Numbered from the stretch's first letter, positions 32,611 through 42,376 are shown. The stretch is 64,000 nucleotides of DNA from Buchnera aphidicola (Taiwanaphis decaspermi) (GCF_039405155.1 NZ_CP135049.1:186001-250000), one strand, 5' to 3'. Made by a program: numbers and translations. The notes: generated from the letters alone by a model not told the origin.

Positions 32611-33510
32611 ATGAAAAAAACTCTAATAACTTTTATATTATTTTTGTTAGTTACTATCACATGGGGCACAACATGGATAGCCATGAAATTAGCTGTACAA
32701 ACAATACCACCTTTATTTGCTACTGGATCTCGTTTTTTGTTAATATCGCCAATACTTCTTTTTTTATCTTTATACAATAAAAAACCTTTAATTTTCCCAA
32801 AAGGTTTAAAAAAATTACAAATATTTATATCTATTTTTTATTTTATCATACCTTTTTCTTTAATGTTATATTCTGGATATTATGTAGATTCTAGCATTTC
32901 TGCAATTATATTTTCTACAATGCCAATTATAATATTATTATGTTCATGTATATTTTTAAAAAAAAAAATAAATAAAATACAAATTACAGGATTAATTATA
33001 TCATTAATATCTCTATTTATAATGATAACTAAAGAAATTTTAAAAGGTGGAAAATTTCAGTTAATAGGTATTATTTCTTTAATGTTGGCTGCAATATCAC
33101 ATTCATGTGTTTATATTAAATGCAAACAAAAATGTAAAAATATTTCTATAATTACATTTAATACTTTGTCTTCTTTATTATCTGGTATTTTATTAATATT
33201 AACATCTTTATTGTTTGAACATCCTATAATAAAAAATTTTTCATTATTATCAATAATTTCAATTATATATTTGAGTATTTTTTCAGGTTTATGTGGGATA
33301 TTATCTTATTTTTATTTACAAAAAATCGTTAATTCTTTTAATGCTTCTATAGTATTTTTAATATTTCCAATAATAGCTTGTATAATTGAAAATTATATAT
33401 ATAGAACTTCATTTTCTGTTCATAAATTTTCACAAATATTCCCATTGTTTTTAGGAATTTTAATTACATTAATTCCTAAAAAATTTTATAAAAAAATAAT
33501 AAAAATTTAA
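32611..33510 (+). CDS. EamA/DMT-superfamily membrane transporter (YedA-like)
   Basis: An all-hydrophobic protein of 299 residues with about ten predicted membrane segments in two homologous halves, the hallmark of drug/metabolite transporters. The N-terminal WGTTWIAMKLAVQTIPPLFATGSRF is typical of YedA/RhaT-like members. An AAGGAGA site lies nine bases before the ATG. The substrate cannot be inferred. Its position next to the trp operon, divergently transcribed, makes amino-acid or metabolite export to the host conceivable, but that is only a guess. Confidence 0.85.
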   Translation: MKKTLITFILFLLVTITWGTTWIAMKLAVQTIPPLFATGSRFLLISPILLFLSLYNKKPLIFPKGLKKLQIFISIFYFIIPFSLMLYSGYYVDSSISAIIFSTMPIIILLCSCIFLKKKINKIQITGLIISLISLFIMITKEILKGGKFQLIGIISLMLAAISHSCVYIKCKQKCKNISIITFNTLSSLLSGILLILTSLLFEHPIIKNFSLLSIISIIYLSIFSGLCGILSYFYLQKIVNSFNASIVFLIFPIIACIIENYIYRTSFSVHKFSQIFPLFLGILITLIPKKFYKKIIKI

Positions 33511-33820
33511 TTACCCATATTTATTTAAAATAAATACTATATTTAGCTTGCAATTAAAAAAGTTTTATATTTAAATGTTACTGTATAAATGTTAAAATTA
33601 TAAAAAAAATATTTTTTTTTGTTTATAAAATTATAAAAATAATATAAAATATAAAAATAATATAAATTATCAATAAAATAAAATTACATATTTTATCTAA
33701 AATGTTTTTGTTAAAAGTATTTATAATTAATCACAAATATTGTGAACAAAAGATTGCAATTGATTTATCAAAAAAAAAATTAATTAAATTTAAAATAATA
33801 TACATATAAAAAGGTTTGAT
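33511..33820 (+). other. 310-base gap before sohB: tandem repeat, small palindrome, possible tiny ORF
   Basis: This AT-rich gap holds a 17-base exact tandem repeat (33632-33648 and 33650-33666, period 18), an inverted repeat TCACAAATATTGTGA (33731-33745), and a 35-codon ORF from ATG 33702 to TAA 33809. The ORF has no ribosome site and no homologue that I recognise. The repeat and palindrome may belong to the sohB promoter region; no clear -35/-10 pair stands out. Confidence 0.4.
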
Positions 33821-34768
33821 ATGGAATTTATTTATTCATATATTTTATTTATTATTAAAACTTTAAGTGTATTATTTTTTTTACACTTATTTTCTAAAAT
33901 AATAATTATATATATATTAAAAAAAAATGATATTTATTTAAATAATACATTAAAAGTTGAATTATTAAATAATCATTATAAAAAATTGAAAAATGATTTA
34001 TCTTTTTTTCAAAAAAAAAAAATTATAAACCAAAAAAATGTTTATAACAAAAAGTCAAATTTATATATTTTAGATTACAATGATAAAATAAAAAAAAACA
34101 AAATAAAAAAATTAAGAGAAGAAATATCGTCTATTATACTAGTTGCAAAAAAAAATGATGAAGTATTGTTAAGATTAGAAAACACATCAGATATAGTTTA
34201 TGAATACGGTTTAGTAATTGCTCAACTGCAAAGATTAAGAAAAAAAGGAATAAAATTAATTATCTCTATAGACAAAATAGTTTCTAACGGTGGTTATATA
34301 ATTGCATGTGTAGCAGATCATATTTCAGCATCACCTTTTTCTATAATAGGTCCAATAAATATTGTTGTTAATATACCAAATATTGATAAATACACACAAA
34401 CAAGCAATTTAAACAATCAGTTAAATGATTGTAATACATTTACAAAATTAACATTAATAAAAAATAATACAAAAATTTATGTTAATAAAATATTTAATAA
34501 ATTAGATATAAAAAAATATATAAGGAATTCTTTTATAAAAGATATGAGACCTTCTTTGAATCTCAATAAAATTTTTAATCAAAATTATTGGATAGGAGAG
34601 AATGCTATAAACGAAAAATTAATAGATAGTATTAATACAAGTGATGATATTCTATTTTCTAAAAAAGATACTCATAATTTGTTAAAAATTAAATATGTTT
34701 ACAAATCTAACATTGTTGAAAAATATATTGTTACATTAAATAAATATTTTAAATTTCTTAAAAAGTAA
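33821..34768 (+). CDS. sohB: SohB-like S49-family membrane peptidase, active site degenerate
   Basis: Homologue of E. coli SohB, an inner-membrane S49 (SppA-like) protease. It has an N-terminal membrane anchor (about residues 5-33), a lysine-rich linker, and a peptidase domain aligned through GLVIAQLQRLRKKGIKL and ACVADHISASPFSIIG. The catalytic serine of E. coli ASGGYMMAC is replaced: here the sequence is V154-S155-N156-G-G-Y. The oxyanion-region LESPGG reads LENTSD, and GSIGVV reads GPINIV. At 315 residues it is about 34 shorter than E. coli. It is probably not a working protease unless Ser155 substitutes. Confidence 0.88.
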   Translation: MEFIYSYILFIIKTLSVLFFLHLFSKIIIIYILKKNDIYLNNTLKVELLNNHYKKLKNDLSFFQKKKIINQKNVYNKKSNLYILDYNDKIKKNKIKKLREEISSIILVAKKNDEVLLRLENTSDIVYEYGLVIAQLQRLRKKGIKLIISIDKIVSNGGYIIACVADHISASPFSIIGPINIVVNIPNIDKYTQTSNLNNQLNDCNTFTKLTLIKNNTKIYVNKIFNKLDIKKYIRNSFIKDMRPSLNLNKIFNQNYWIGENAINEKLIDSINTSDDILFSKKDTHNLLKIKYVYKSNIVEKYIVTLNKYFKFLKK

Positions 34769-34816
34769 TATATGCAATATTTATAATTAAATTAAAAAAA
34801 ATAATTTATACAAAAA

Positions 34817-34932
34817 AACTTAAGTATATTTTAAAAAATAATATTAAAATTATTTATTATTTAAATAAATAATATAAACTATTTTTTTTATAAAATTATA
34901 GTTTTTTGATATTTATAAAATATACTTAAGTT
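34817..34932. repeat. Perfect 17-base inverted repeat between convergent sohB and suhB
   Basis: AACTTAAGTATATTTTA (34817-34833) recurs as its exact reverse complement at 34916-34932. The 82 bases between can form smaller hairpins, for example AAACTAT/ATAGTTT near 34877-34904. It fills the gap between two gene ends, so a bidirectional terminator is the simplest role. The stem is almost all A-U apart from two G-C pairs. Confidence 0.6.
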
Positions 34933-34983
34933 AAAAAATATTTTTTTATATTTAAAATTAATAATTACATCTAACTTTATACA

Positions 34984-35757
34984 TTATTTATTTAAAAAAT
35001 AATTAATTATTTTGGAGTTTCCAGCAATTATGTTTTTATGTTTATTAAAAAATTCATTAGTTGAAGATAAATAATTAATAAAACCACCAGATTCTTTAAC
35101 TTGTAATTCAGAAGTAACTAATATTAATTTACTTATTGAGAAATGTATACATATATCTATTCTTCCAGACGCTATATATGATAAATTTAATAAAGTAGAA
35201 CCTGTTACTTTTATTTTATTTTTATTAATACATAATTTATTTATTATTTGAAAATAATTTTTTATTTGCAAATCTGTAAAAATTTTGTTATTAAAAACAA
35301 TATGATTATTTGACAATTTTTTATTATTACTACATCTCATACGATATCCATTAATTTGTGCTCCTCTTCCTTTAACAGCAGTAAATAATTCATTTTTCAT
35401 AGGATCATAAATTACTGAAATTTTAGTTTCTCCTTTAACCAAAATTGCAATAGAAATAGCAAAGTGAGGAAATTTTTTAACAAAATTGTTTTTTCCATTT
35501 AATTCATTAACAACCCATAAAACTCCTTTTTTAATATCAATTTTATTAAAATTATTTTTGTTAACAAATAAATGAGTTGGATAAAATTTATTTAATACAT
35601 TAATTATTACATTTTTAACGTTATTAATTATTTTTTTTAAAACAATACTATTAACAATATTGTCATGATTTTCCAAATTTATATTCTCATAATTATGTAA
35701 CAATATATCACCTGCTTTTCTAATTGCACTAATTGCAACATTTAACATAGGATGCAT
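34984..35757 (-). CDS. suhB: SuhB-like inositol-monophosphatase-family protein, catalytic residues lost
   Basis: Clear homologue of E. coli SuhB from MHPMLNVAISAIRKAG to the C-terminus (257 against 267 residues). SuhB is both an inositol monophosphatase and a Nus factor in rRNA antitermination. Here every metal ligand I can align has changed: Glu67 is Lys, Asp84 and Asp87 are Asn (VNELNGKNNF instead of IDPLDGTTNF), and the RPWDFAAG Asp is gone (SKLILVTS). In contrast the structural stretch FPHFAISIAI, VIYDPMKNELFTAVKGRGAQ is well kept. The protein is therefore very likely not a phosphatase; keeping only the rRNA transcription role would explain this. Confidence 0.92.
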   Translation of the reverse strand: MHPMLNVAISAIRKAGDILLHNYENINLENHDNIVNSIVLKKIINNVKNVIINVLNKFYPTHLFVNKNNFNKIDIKKGVLWVVNELNGKNNFVKKFPHFAISIAILVKGETKISVIYDPMKNELFTAVKGRGAQINGYRMRCSNNKKLSNNHIVFNNKIFTDLQIKNYFQIINKLCINKNKIKVTGSTLLNLSYIASGRIDICIHFSISKLILVTSELQVKESGGFINYLSSTNEFFNKHKNIIAGNSKIINYFLNK

Positions 35758-35971
35758 ATTTTTCTCAATATATAATTTGTATAAAAAATTTAGTTTATAA
35801 AATTAAAAAAAAATAAATTAGATATATAAAAATTTGTTTAAAATATTTTATTATATATAATTCAAAAAAATAATAAAATTATCTTAATAAATATTAAGAT
35901 ACATAAATAATTTAATGTAAATATTTCAATAAATATATTATTAATTAATATATAACATTTAGGTAATAATA

Positions 35972-37246
35972 ATGATAAAAAAAATAAAATCAATAAGAGG
36001 AATGAAAGATTATTTACCATCAAAAACAAAAAAAATATGTTTTATAGAACAAACAATAATAAAAATATTAAAAGAATATTCATATAAAGAAATTAAATTA
36101 CCTATTGTAGAACACACCTCTTTATTTAAAAGAGCTATAGGAAATGTTACTGATATAATACAAAAAGAAATGTACACATTTTTAGATAAACATGGAAATA
36201 ACGTGACATTAAGACCTGAAGGAACTGCTGGTTGCGTAAGATCTGTTATAAAACATGGATTAATTCATAATAAAAAACAGAAGTTATGGTATTACGGACC
36301 AATGTTCAGATATGAACGTCCTCAAAAAGGAAGATATAGACAATTTTATCAAATAGGTGTCGAAACTTTTGGTTATGATGATGTTTTTATTGAACTAGAG
36401 TTAATAATTATATTGTTAAAAATTTGGAAAAAGTTAAAAATTAATAAATATGTTACACTAGAAATTAATTCTATAGGTTCTTCTCAAGATAGATCAAAAT
36501 ATAGTGAAAAATTATTCGACTTTTTAAAAAAAAATAAAAATTTTTTAGACAAAAAGTTAAAAAAAAAAATAAACAAAAATTGTTTAAAAATACTTGATAA
36601 TAATTCTAAATCTATAAAAAAAATAAAAAATGTACCTTTGTTAAAAAAATATTTGAATGTCTTCTCTAAAAAAAAATTTAAATATTTATGTGAATTATTA
36701 GAAAAATTTTCTATAAAATATAAAATAAATCCTTATTTAATGAGAGGTTTAGATTATTACAATGATATTGTTTTTGAATGGGTAACGAAAAAAACAAACA
36801 AAAATAAACAAACAATTTGTGCTGGTGGAAGATATGATACATTAACAAAAATTTTAGGAGGATCAAACACGCCAGCAATAGGATTTGCTATTGGTATAGA
36901 ACGTTTAATGTTATTAACTAAACATATCTCAAATAAAAAAAAATGTTTTACAGATGTATATTTAATTAGTATTAAAAAAAATGATAGAACTATAACATTT
37001 AAGATATCTGAAAAAATAAGAAATGAAATACCATGGATAAAAATAATTACTAATTTAAATTCATCCAAGCTAAAAAAAAAATTATCCTTGGCGATTAAAA
37101 AAAAGTCTTATATAGCATTGATATTTGGAGAAAAAGAAACAAAAAAAAATCAAGTAATCATGAAATATTTAAATAAAAGAATTCAAAAAAAAGTTTTTAT
37201 AAATAAAATTATTAAAAAATTAAAAAAAATTTTTAAACAAAAATAA
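35972..37246 (+). CDS. hisS: Histidyl-tRNA synthetase (class II)
   Basis: Charges tRNA-His. The N-terminus (IKSIRGMKDYLP), motif 2 (FRYERPQKGRYRQFYQIGVE) and the histidine-specific LMRGLDYYNDIVFEW and AGGRYDTL blocks are all present. Its 424 residues equal E. coli. In E. coli ispG lies just upstream of hisS; here the upstream 214 bases contain no gene. It is followed by a hairpin terminator and then convergent rdgC. Confidence 0.98.
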   Translation: MIKKIKSIRGMKDYLPSKTKKICFIEQTIIKILKEYSYKEIKLPIVEHTSLFKRAIGNVTDIIQKEMYTFLDKHGNNVTLRPEGTAGCVRSVIKHGLIHNKKQKLWYYGPMFRYERPQKGRYRQFYQIGVETFGYDDVFIELELIIILLKIWKKLKINKYVTLEINSIGSSQDRSKYSEKLFDFLKKNKNFLDKKLKKKINKNCLKILDNNSKSIKKIKNVPLLKKYLNVFSKKKFKYLCELLEKFSIKYKINPYLMRGLDYYNDIVFEWVTKKTNKNKQTICAGGRYDTLTKILGGSNTPAIGFAIGIERLMLLTKHISNKKKCFTDVYLISIKKNDRTITFKISEKIRNEIPWIKIITNLNSSKLKKKLSLAIKKKSYIALIFGEKETKKNQVIMKYLNKRIQKKVFINKIIKKLKKIFKQK

Positions 37247-37253
37247 AAATTTA

Positions 37254-37290
37254 AGCTACCTTATTTTTTAATAAGGAGCTATGTGTTTTT
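37254..37290 (+). terminator. Terminator between hisS and rdgC
   Basis: AGCT-A-CCTTAT pairs with ATAAGG-AGCT around a TTTTTA loop (one bulged A), followed by a T run. It lies eight bases after the hisS stop. As a symmetric stem between convergent genes it could also serve rdgC. Confidence 0.7.
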
Positions 37291-37300
37291 TAATTATAAG

Positions 37301-38188
37301 TTATATTAACATTGTTTTTTTAAAACAATTGAATATTAGAGATATATCATTAGCAATTTTATTAAAATAAAAATCAAAATATTCTTTAATATCTTTTTTA
37401 ATATAATTTTTATCAACAAATTTAATACGTTGAAGTGTTCCACTGTTAGATAATACAAATTGAATTTTTTTATTCCAAATTAATCCTATTTTGGTTACTC
37501 TTTTACCAGCTTTTATATGACGAAAAATTTCTTCAGAAATTAAATTCTGATTTGTACATTTTATGGTTCCATTATCTTTTATAATATCTTTTAATTCTGC
37601 TTCCTTTAATATAGAAAAATTACTAGGTAATTTTTGAGTCATTATCCAATTGGTAAGAGTAATTTCAATAGCTTCTTTTTTTATTAAAGGTTCAATTTGT
37701 AAAGATCCTAAACTTTTGCGCAATAAAGAAATAATATTTTCTGTATCTTTAATGTTAGCAGTATTAATAATAATTAAATCATTATCAATATCTATCCATA
37801 ACATATTTTTTGTAAATTTGCTAAAAGCTTTTTTTATTAAATTGTTTATTATTTCTTCTTTTATATTTTTTTTTTCTTCATTTGATATTTTTTTTTTATT
37901 TTTTTTTTCATATTCTTTTATATATTTATTTAATTCTTGAAGAATTACAATTCTTGGCAAAATTTTTTCTTCTTTTTTAATACACATTAATATTTTATTG
38001 TTATATATATATGCAAGTTCATTATTTTTTTTATTAAAAGATAATGGGTCAGACCATCCTATTCTTGTATACTCATATTTTCCACAAGATTTAAAAGAAA
38101 AAGTTTTTAATTTTTTTTCTATTATTTCTTTAGAAAATAATATTTTATTTTTTAATTTGTAACAGCTTAAACTATTAAAATTTAACAT
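37301..38188 (-). CDS. rdgC: Recombination-associated protein RdgC
   Basis: Homologue of E. coli RdgC, a ring-shaped DNA-binding protein that modulates RecA. Colinear similarity includes the N-terminal MLNFNSLSCYKL, KEEKILPRIVILQEL, the SLLRKSLGSLQIEPL block, ELTLTNW-like EITLTNW, and KAGKRVTKIGLIW. Length is 295 against 303. The lysine-rich helical finger region (about 85-125) is expanded in charge. Retention of a RecA modulator is notable in a genome that has shed much recombination machinery; recA itself is not in this window. Confidence 0.9.
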   Translation of the reverse strand: MLNFNSLSCYKLKNKILFSKEIIEKKLKTFSFKSCGKYEYTRIGWSDPLSFNKKNNELAYIYNNKILMCIKKEEKILPRIVILQELNKYIKEYEKKNKKKISNEEKKNIKEEIINNLIKKAFSKFTKNMLWIDIDNDLIIINTANIKDTENIISLLRKSLGSLQIEPLIKKEAIEITLTNWIMTQKLPSNFSILKEAELKDIIKDNGTIKCTNQNLISEEIFRHIKAGKRVTKIGLIWNKKIQFVLSNSGTLQRIKFVDKNYIKKDIKEYFDFYFNKIANDISLIFNCFKKTMLI

Positions 38189-38382
38189 ATTTTTTCCATA
38201 ATAAATTTTGATAAATTAATAATAATATTCAATTTTTATTTAAATAAATATTTATATTTTAACTGATAATAATTATATTTGTGATATAATTTTTTAAAAT
38301 ATATTGTACTATTTTTTATTTTGATTGTATATAAAATAAAAACTTTAATTGTTTTATTTTTTAATTTTACTTAGGAAATATT

Positions 38383-39645
38383 ATGTTAAAATTTAATAAA
38401 AAAATATTTAAAAATGATAATAAAATATGGAAAATAATAGAAAAAGAAAAAAAAAGACAAGAACAACATATAGAATTAATAGCTTCAGAAAACTATGCTA
38501 GTATAGCTGTAATGAAAGCACAAGGATCGCAATTAACTAATAAATATGCAGAAGGATATCCTGGAAAAAGATATTACGGAGGATGCAAATATGTTGATAT
38601 GATAGAAACAATAGCTATTAAAAGAGCAAAAAAATTATTTGACGCTGATTATGTTAATGTTCAACCACATTCTGGATCACAAGCTAATTTTGCAGTATAT
38701 ACTGCTTTATTAAATCCTGGTGATTGTATATTAGGTATGAATTTAACAGATGGTGGACATCTAACTCATGGTGCTAAAATTAACATTTCTGGTAAAATAT
38801 ACAAGTCTATTTCTTATGGATTAGATGAAAATGAAATAATAAATTACAAAGAAATAGAAAAGCTAGCAAATATTTATAAACCTAAAATGATAATTGGAGG
38901 TTTTTCTTCTTATTCTGGTCCTTGTAATTGGAAAAAATTAAAAAAAATAGCAAATAGTATAAATGCGTATTTTATGGTAGATATGGCTCATATTGCAGGA
39001 TTGGTTGCTGCTAAATTATATCCAAATCCTATTTATCATGCACATGTTGTAACAACAACAACTCATAAGACGTTAGGTGGTCCAAGAGGTGGATTAATTA
39101 TTGCAAAAAATATTGATGAAAAAATAAAAAAAAAAATAAATTCTTCTGTTTTCCCATCTAATCAAGGCGGACCTTTGATGCATGTAATTGCAGCAAAAGC
39201 TATTGCATTTAAAGAAGCTTCAAGAAAAAAATTTATTAAATATCAAAAACAAATTATTATTAATTCTAAATTAATGGTTAAAATATTTCAATTAAATAAT
39301 TATAAAATAATTTCTAATATGACAAACAATCATATAATATTAATAGATCTTAGAAACAAAAATATCACAGGTAAAGAAGCCGAATTTTATTTAAGTAAAT
39401 GTAATATTATTGTTAATAAAAATACCGTTCCTAAAGAAACAAACAATGCATTTATAACTTCAGGAATACGTATAGGTACACCAGCTATTACCAGAAGAGG
39501 GTTTAAAGAAAAAGAATGTGAATTTTTAACTAATTGGATTATAAGTGTTTTAAATAATACAAAAGACTTTAAAAATATCAAAAAAATAAAAAATAAAGTA
39601 ATATCTTTATGTAAAAAATATCCTGTTTATAAAAATATTAATTAA
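38383..39645 (+). CDS. glyA: Serine hydroxymethyltransferase
   Basis: PLP enzyme that converts serine to glycine and charges tetrahydrofolate with a one-carbon unit. The PLP lysine is in [16 protein letters not shown]. The N-terminal [11 protein letters not shown] and [16 protein letters not shown] blocks are intact. Length is 420 against 417. An AGGAAA site precedes the ATG. It is followed by a strong terminator. Confidence 0.98.
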   Translation: MLKFNKKIFKNDNKIWKIIEKEKKRQEQHIELIASENYASIAVMKAQGSQLTNKYAEGYPGKRYYGGCKYVDMIETIAIKRAKKLFDADYVNVQPHSGSQANFAVYTALLNPGDCILGMNLTDGGHLTHGAKINISGKIYKSISYGLDENEIINYKEIEKLANIYKPKMIIGGFSSYSGPCNWKKLKKIANSINAYFMVDMAHIAGLVAAKLYPNPIYHAHVVTTTTHKTLGGPRGGLIIAKNIDEKIKKKINSSVFPSNQGGPLMHVIAAKAIAFKEASRKKFIKYQKQIIINSKLMVKIFQLNNYKIISNMTNNHIILIDLRNKNITGKEAEFYLSKCNIIVNKNTVPKETNNAFITSGIRIGTPAITRRGFKEKECEFLTNWIISVLNNTKDFKNIKKIKNKVISLCKKYPVYKNIN

Positions 39646-39652
39646 ATAAATA

Positions 39653-39706
39653 ATTGATGCAAAATTTTTATTAAAAAAAAATAAAAATTTTTATATCAAT
39701 TTTTTA
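39653..39706 (+). terminator. Rho-independent terminator of glyA
   Basis: A 12-bp perfect stem (39661-39672 with 39680-39691, loop of seven A) is extended by an outer ATTGAT/ATCAAT pairing and is followed directly by six T. It begins eight bases after the glyA stop codon. pgl is convergent but ends about 70 bases beyond. Confidence 0.8.
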
Positions 39707-39773
39707 TAAAATATATTTTTAATATAAATATTAAATAAATAGATTTATATTATTAATATTAAAATATATAAAA

Positions 39774-40781
39774 TTATTTTATTACAACCCATAAAGGACC
39801 TAACCCTGAAAAATAACTATAAATTTTTTTTATTTTACCATTTTTTTTTGATATTTTGTACATAGTTATATTATTTGATTTTTCTCCAACAACAAATAAA
39901 TATTTACCTTTATCATCTATACAGAATGATCTAGGTTGTTGTTCTGTATCATATTTTTTAATAAAATTTAGTAAACCTGTTTGTCTATTAATGTGAAATA
40001 AAGTTATAGAATTTAGCTTCCTATCACATGCATATAGAAAATTTTTTTTAGGATGAATGTGTATATCCGAAGACCATAATTCAGTAAAAATATTATTTTT
40101 GATAGCATTAAATTTAACTAAAGATATATTTTGTATATATGTATGTATTTTTTCATTTTTATCAAATCTCCATACATCTATAGTTCCATTAAATTCATTT
40201 ATTATATAAATAAATTCACCTTTTTTATAAAAAGAAATATGTCTAGGTCCATATTGATTTTGAGTTTTTAGTAAATAATTTTCTTTTAAATAAACAGATG
40301 ATTCATAAAAACTTATATCATAAACATAAGTTTGGTCTTCTTTTAAAGAAGTAACATATAATTTATTGTTTGTTTCATTTATTTTTGCTGAATGACAACC
40401 ATAAATATTTTTTGTAATATTAACAATTCTTTCTGGTATTCCAAATTCATTTATTTTGACAACACATAAACAATTTCCATGAAATGAAGAACAAAATAAC
40501 AAATTTTCTTCTTTATTTAAAAATATATAATTGATAGAAAAATCAAGATTTATATGATCTTTTAAAAACAAAGAACCATTTGGTTTTATTTCGTAAGTAT
40601 TAATTCCTAATTTTGGTTTAACACCAACATATAACAAATTATTTTTATTAGATATAGTAATAGGTTGAGCTTGTAAATTAATATCTAAAACTTGAATTAA
40701 TTTTAATTCTTGTTTTTCTACAAAACCCCATACGTATATTTGATTACTTTTAGGACTAGAAACATATATATGTTTTTGCAT
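39774..40781 (-). CDS. pgl: 6-phosphogluconolactonase (beta-propeller type)
   Basis: Second step of the oxidative pentose phosphate pathway, partner of zwf at the end of this window. It is a seven-bladed propeller of the YbhE/Pgl type. Matches to E. coli are colinear: YVSSPKSNQIYVW, GCHSAKIN, YGPRHISFY, WSSDIHIHPKKNFLYACDR, TEQQPRSFCID and GLGPLWVV. Length is 335 against 331. In E. coli the gene sits beside the bio operon; no biotin genes are seen here. Confidence 0.95.
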   Translation of the reverse strand: MQKHIYVSSPKSNQIYVWGFVEKQELKLIQVLDINLQAQPITISNKNNLLYVGVKPKLGINTYEIKPNGSLFLKDHINLDFSINYIFLNKEENLLFCSSFHGNCLCVVKINEFGIPERIVNITKNIYGCHSAKINETNNKLYVTSLKEDQTYVYDISFYESSVYLKENYLLKTQNQYGPRHISFYKKGEFIYIINEFNGTIDVWRFDKNEKIHTYIQNISLVKFNAIKNNIFTELWSSDIHIHPKKNFLYACDRKLNSITLFHINRQTGLLNFIKKYDTEQQPRSFCIDDKGKYLFVVGEKSNNITMYKISKKNGKIKKIYSYFSGLGPLWVVIK

Positions 40782-41306
40782 AAAACTCCTACAGTTTATT
40801 TAAAAATAAACAAAAAGATAATTTATTTAATAAAACATTTTTTAAAACAATTAATTGATATAATATTAATTTAAAAATTTTAAATAATTTAACAAATATT
40901 TGTTTAATAATAAACATTATTTATGTATTTAGAATACTATTGATTTAAAAAAATTATAACAAATTATTTACATTTTTAAATGTATCTTTTTTTGATATTA
41001 AATAATTTAATTTTTTTTAATATAAGTTTTTCATCTTAATGAATACATTCTATGTTGATAATAAAAATGTTTAATATTATAAAATATTAACTATTAAATA
41101 TTAAGTTAAAAATATTTATATAATGTTTAAAATTGTTTTATATATTATTAGATATATTTAAATGATATATATATATATATATATATATATCAAAAAATAA
41201 ATATTTTTTATATAATATATATTATATTTAAAGAATAATCTATTATTAGTAGTTTTTTATAAATATAAAATATTTAAGTTATTAATAAAATTAATTAGGT
41301 AAAAAT
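40782..41306. other. 525-base gap between divergent pgl and gapA
   Basis: No ORF or recognisable gene relic is seen on either strand. It contains a run of 13 AT dinucleotides (41165-41190). A possible gapA promoter is TTGATA, 17 bases, TATAAA (41055-41083), which is weak evidence in such AT-rich DNA. A long untranslated leader of gapA is possible. Confidence 0.5.
41165..41190. repeat. (AT)13 microsatellite upstream of gapA
   Basis: Twenty-six bases of perfect AT dinucleotide repeat lie 117 bases before the gapA ATG. It is self-complementary, can extrude a cruciform or hairpin, and is prone to length change. Confidence 0.95.
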
Positions 41307-42311
41307 ATGACTATAAGAATTGGTATTAACGGTTTCGGAAGAATAGGAAGAATACTTTTTAGGTTAGCCCAAAATAGATCTGACATAAAAGTTGTCGCAA
41401 TTAATGATTTGATGGATATAGACTATATATCTTATATGTTAAAATTTGATTCCACACATGGTGTTTTTAATAAAAATATTGAAATTAAAAATAATAAATT
41501 AATTATCAATAAAAAAAAAATAACAATAACATCAGAAAAAGATCCTATAAAAATTAAATGGAAAAAATTAAAAGTAGATATAGTAATTGAATCTACAGGA
41601 CTTTTTTTAGATTATGATAATGCTTATAAACATATATTAGCAGGTGCTAAAAAAGTTATAATAACAGGTCCATCTAAAGATGGTATACCAATGTTTGTTA
41701 AAGGAGTAAACTTTGATAAATATAATGGAGAAAAAATTATATCAAATGCTTCTTGTACTACTAACTGTTTAGCTCCGCTAGTAAAAATTATTCATGAAGA
41801 ATTTGAAGTTATTGAAGGTTTAATGACTACAATTCATGCTACGACAGCGACTCAAAAAACAGTAGATAGTCCTTCATATAAAGATTGGAGAGGAGGAAGA
41901 GGTGTTTTACAAAATATTATACCTTCATCTACTGGTGCTGCATTAGCTGTTGGAAAAGTAATACCAGAACTTAATGGTAAATTAACTGGAATATCTTTTA
42001 GGGTTCCTATAGCTAATGTTTCAGTTGTTGATTTAACTGTAAGAATAAAAAAAAATGTTACATATAAAAAAATATGTAATACAATCAAATATTATTCAAA
42101 AAATAAAATGAAAAATATAATGGGTTATGTAGATTCAGATGTTGTATCTAGCGATTTTAATGGTAATCAATTAACTTCTATTTTTGATGAAAAAGCTGGA
42201 TTGTCATTAAATAATAATTTTTTTAAATTAATTTCTTGGTATGATAATGAAACAGGATATTCTAGTAAAGTATTAGATTTAGTACAACATATTAGTTATT
42301 TTAAAAAATAA
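41307..42311 (+). CDS. gapA: Glyceraldehyde-3-phosphate dehydrogenase
   Basis: Glycolytic NAD-dependent oxidation of glyceraldehyde-3-phosphate. The Rossmann motif INGFGRIGR and the catalytic cysteine in [12 protein letters not shown] are intact, and the C-terminal [15 protein letters not shown] is typical. Length is 334 against 331. It is one of the better-conserved genes in the window. It is followed by a textbook terminator. Confidence 0.99.
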   Translation: MTIRIGINGFGRIGRILFRLAQNRSDIKVVAINDLMDIDYISYMLKFDSTHGVFNKNIEIKNNKLIINKKKITITSEKDPIKIKWKKLKVDIVIESTGLFLDYDNAYKHILAGAKKVIITGPSKDGIPMFVKGVNFDKYNGEKIISNASCTTNCLAPLVKIIHEEFEVIEGLMTTIHATTATQKTVDSPSYKDWRGGRGVLQNIIPSSTGAALAVGKVIPELNGKLTGISFRVPIANVSVVDLTVRIKKNVTYKKICNTIKYYSKNKMKNIMGYVDSDVVSSDFNGNQLTSIFDEKAGLSLNNNFFKLISWYDNETGYSSKVLDLVQHISYFKK

Positions 42312-42330
42312 AAAATGATATTTAATATTA

Positions 42331-42368
42331 AATTACATCTTAATTTAAAGATTAAGATGTAATTTTTT
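42331..42368 (+). terminator. Rho-independent terminator of gapA (between gapA and fldA)
   Basis: A perfect 14-bp stem (42331-42344 with 42351-42364) around the loop TTAAAG runs into six T. It lies 20 bases after the gapA stop and just before the fldA stop, so the stem may act in both directions, although the T run favours gapA. Confidence 0.9.
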
Positions 42369-42376
42369 CAAAACAA

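Noticed and set aside
33731-33745. TCACAAATATTGTGA as a CRP or FNR operator
   Set aside because: The half-sites are in the reverse order to CRP (TGTGA...TCACA) and do not fit FNR. These regulators are usually missing in such genomes.
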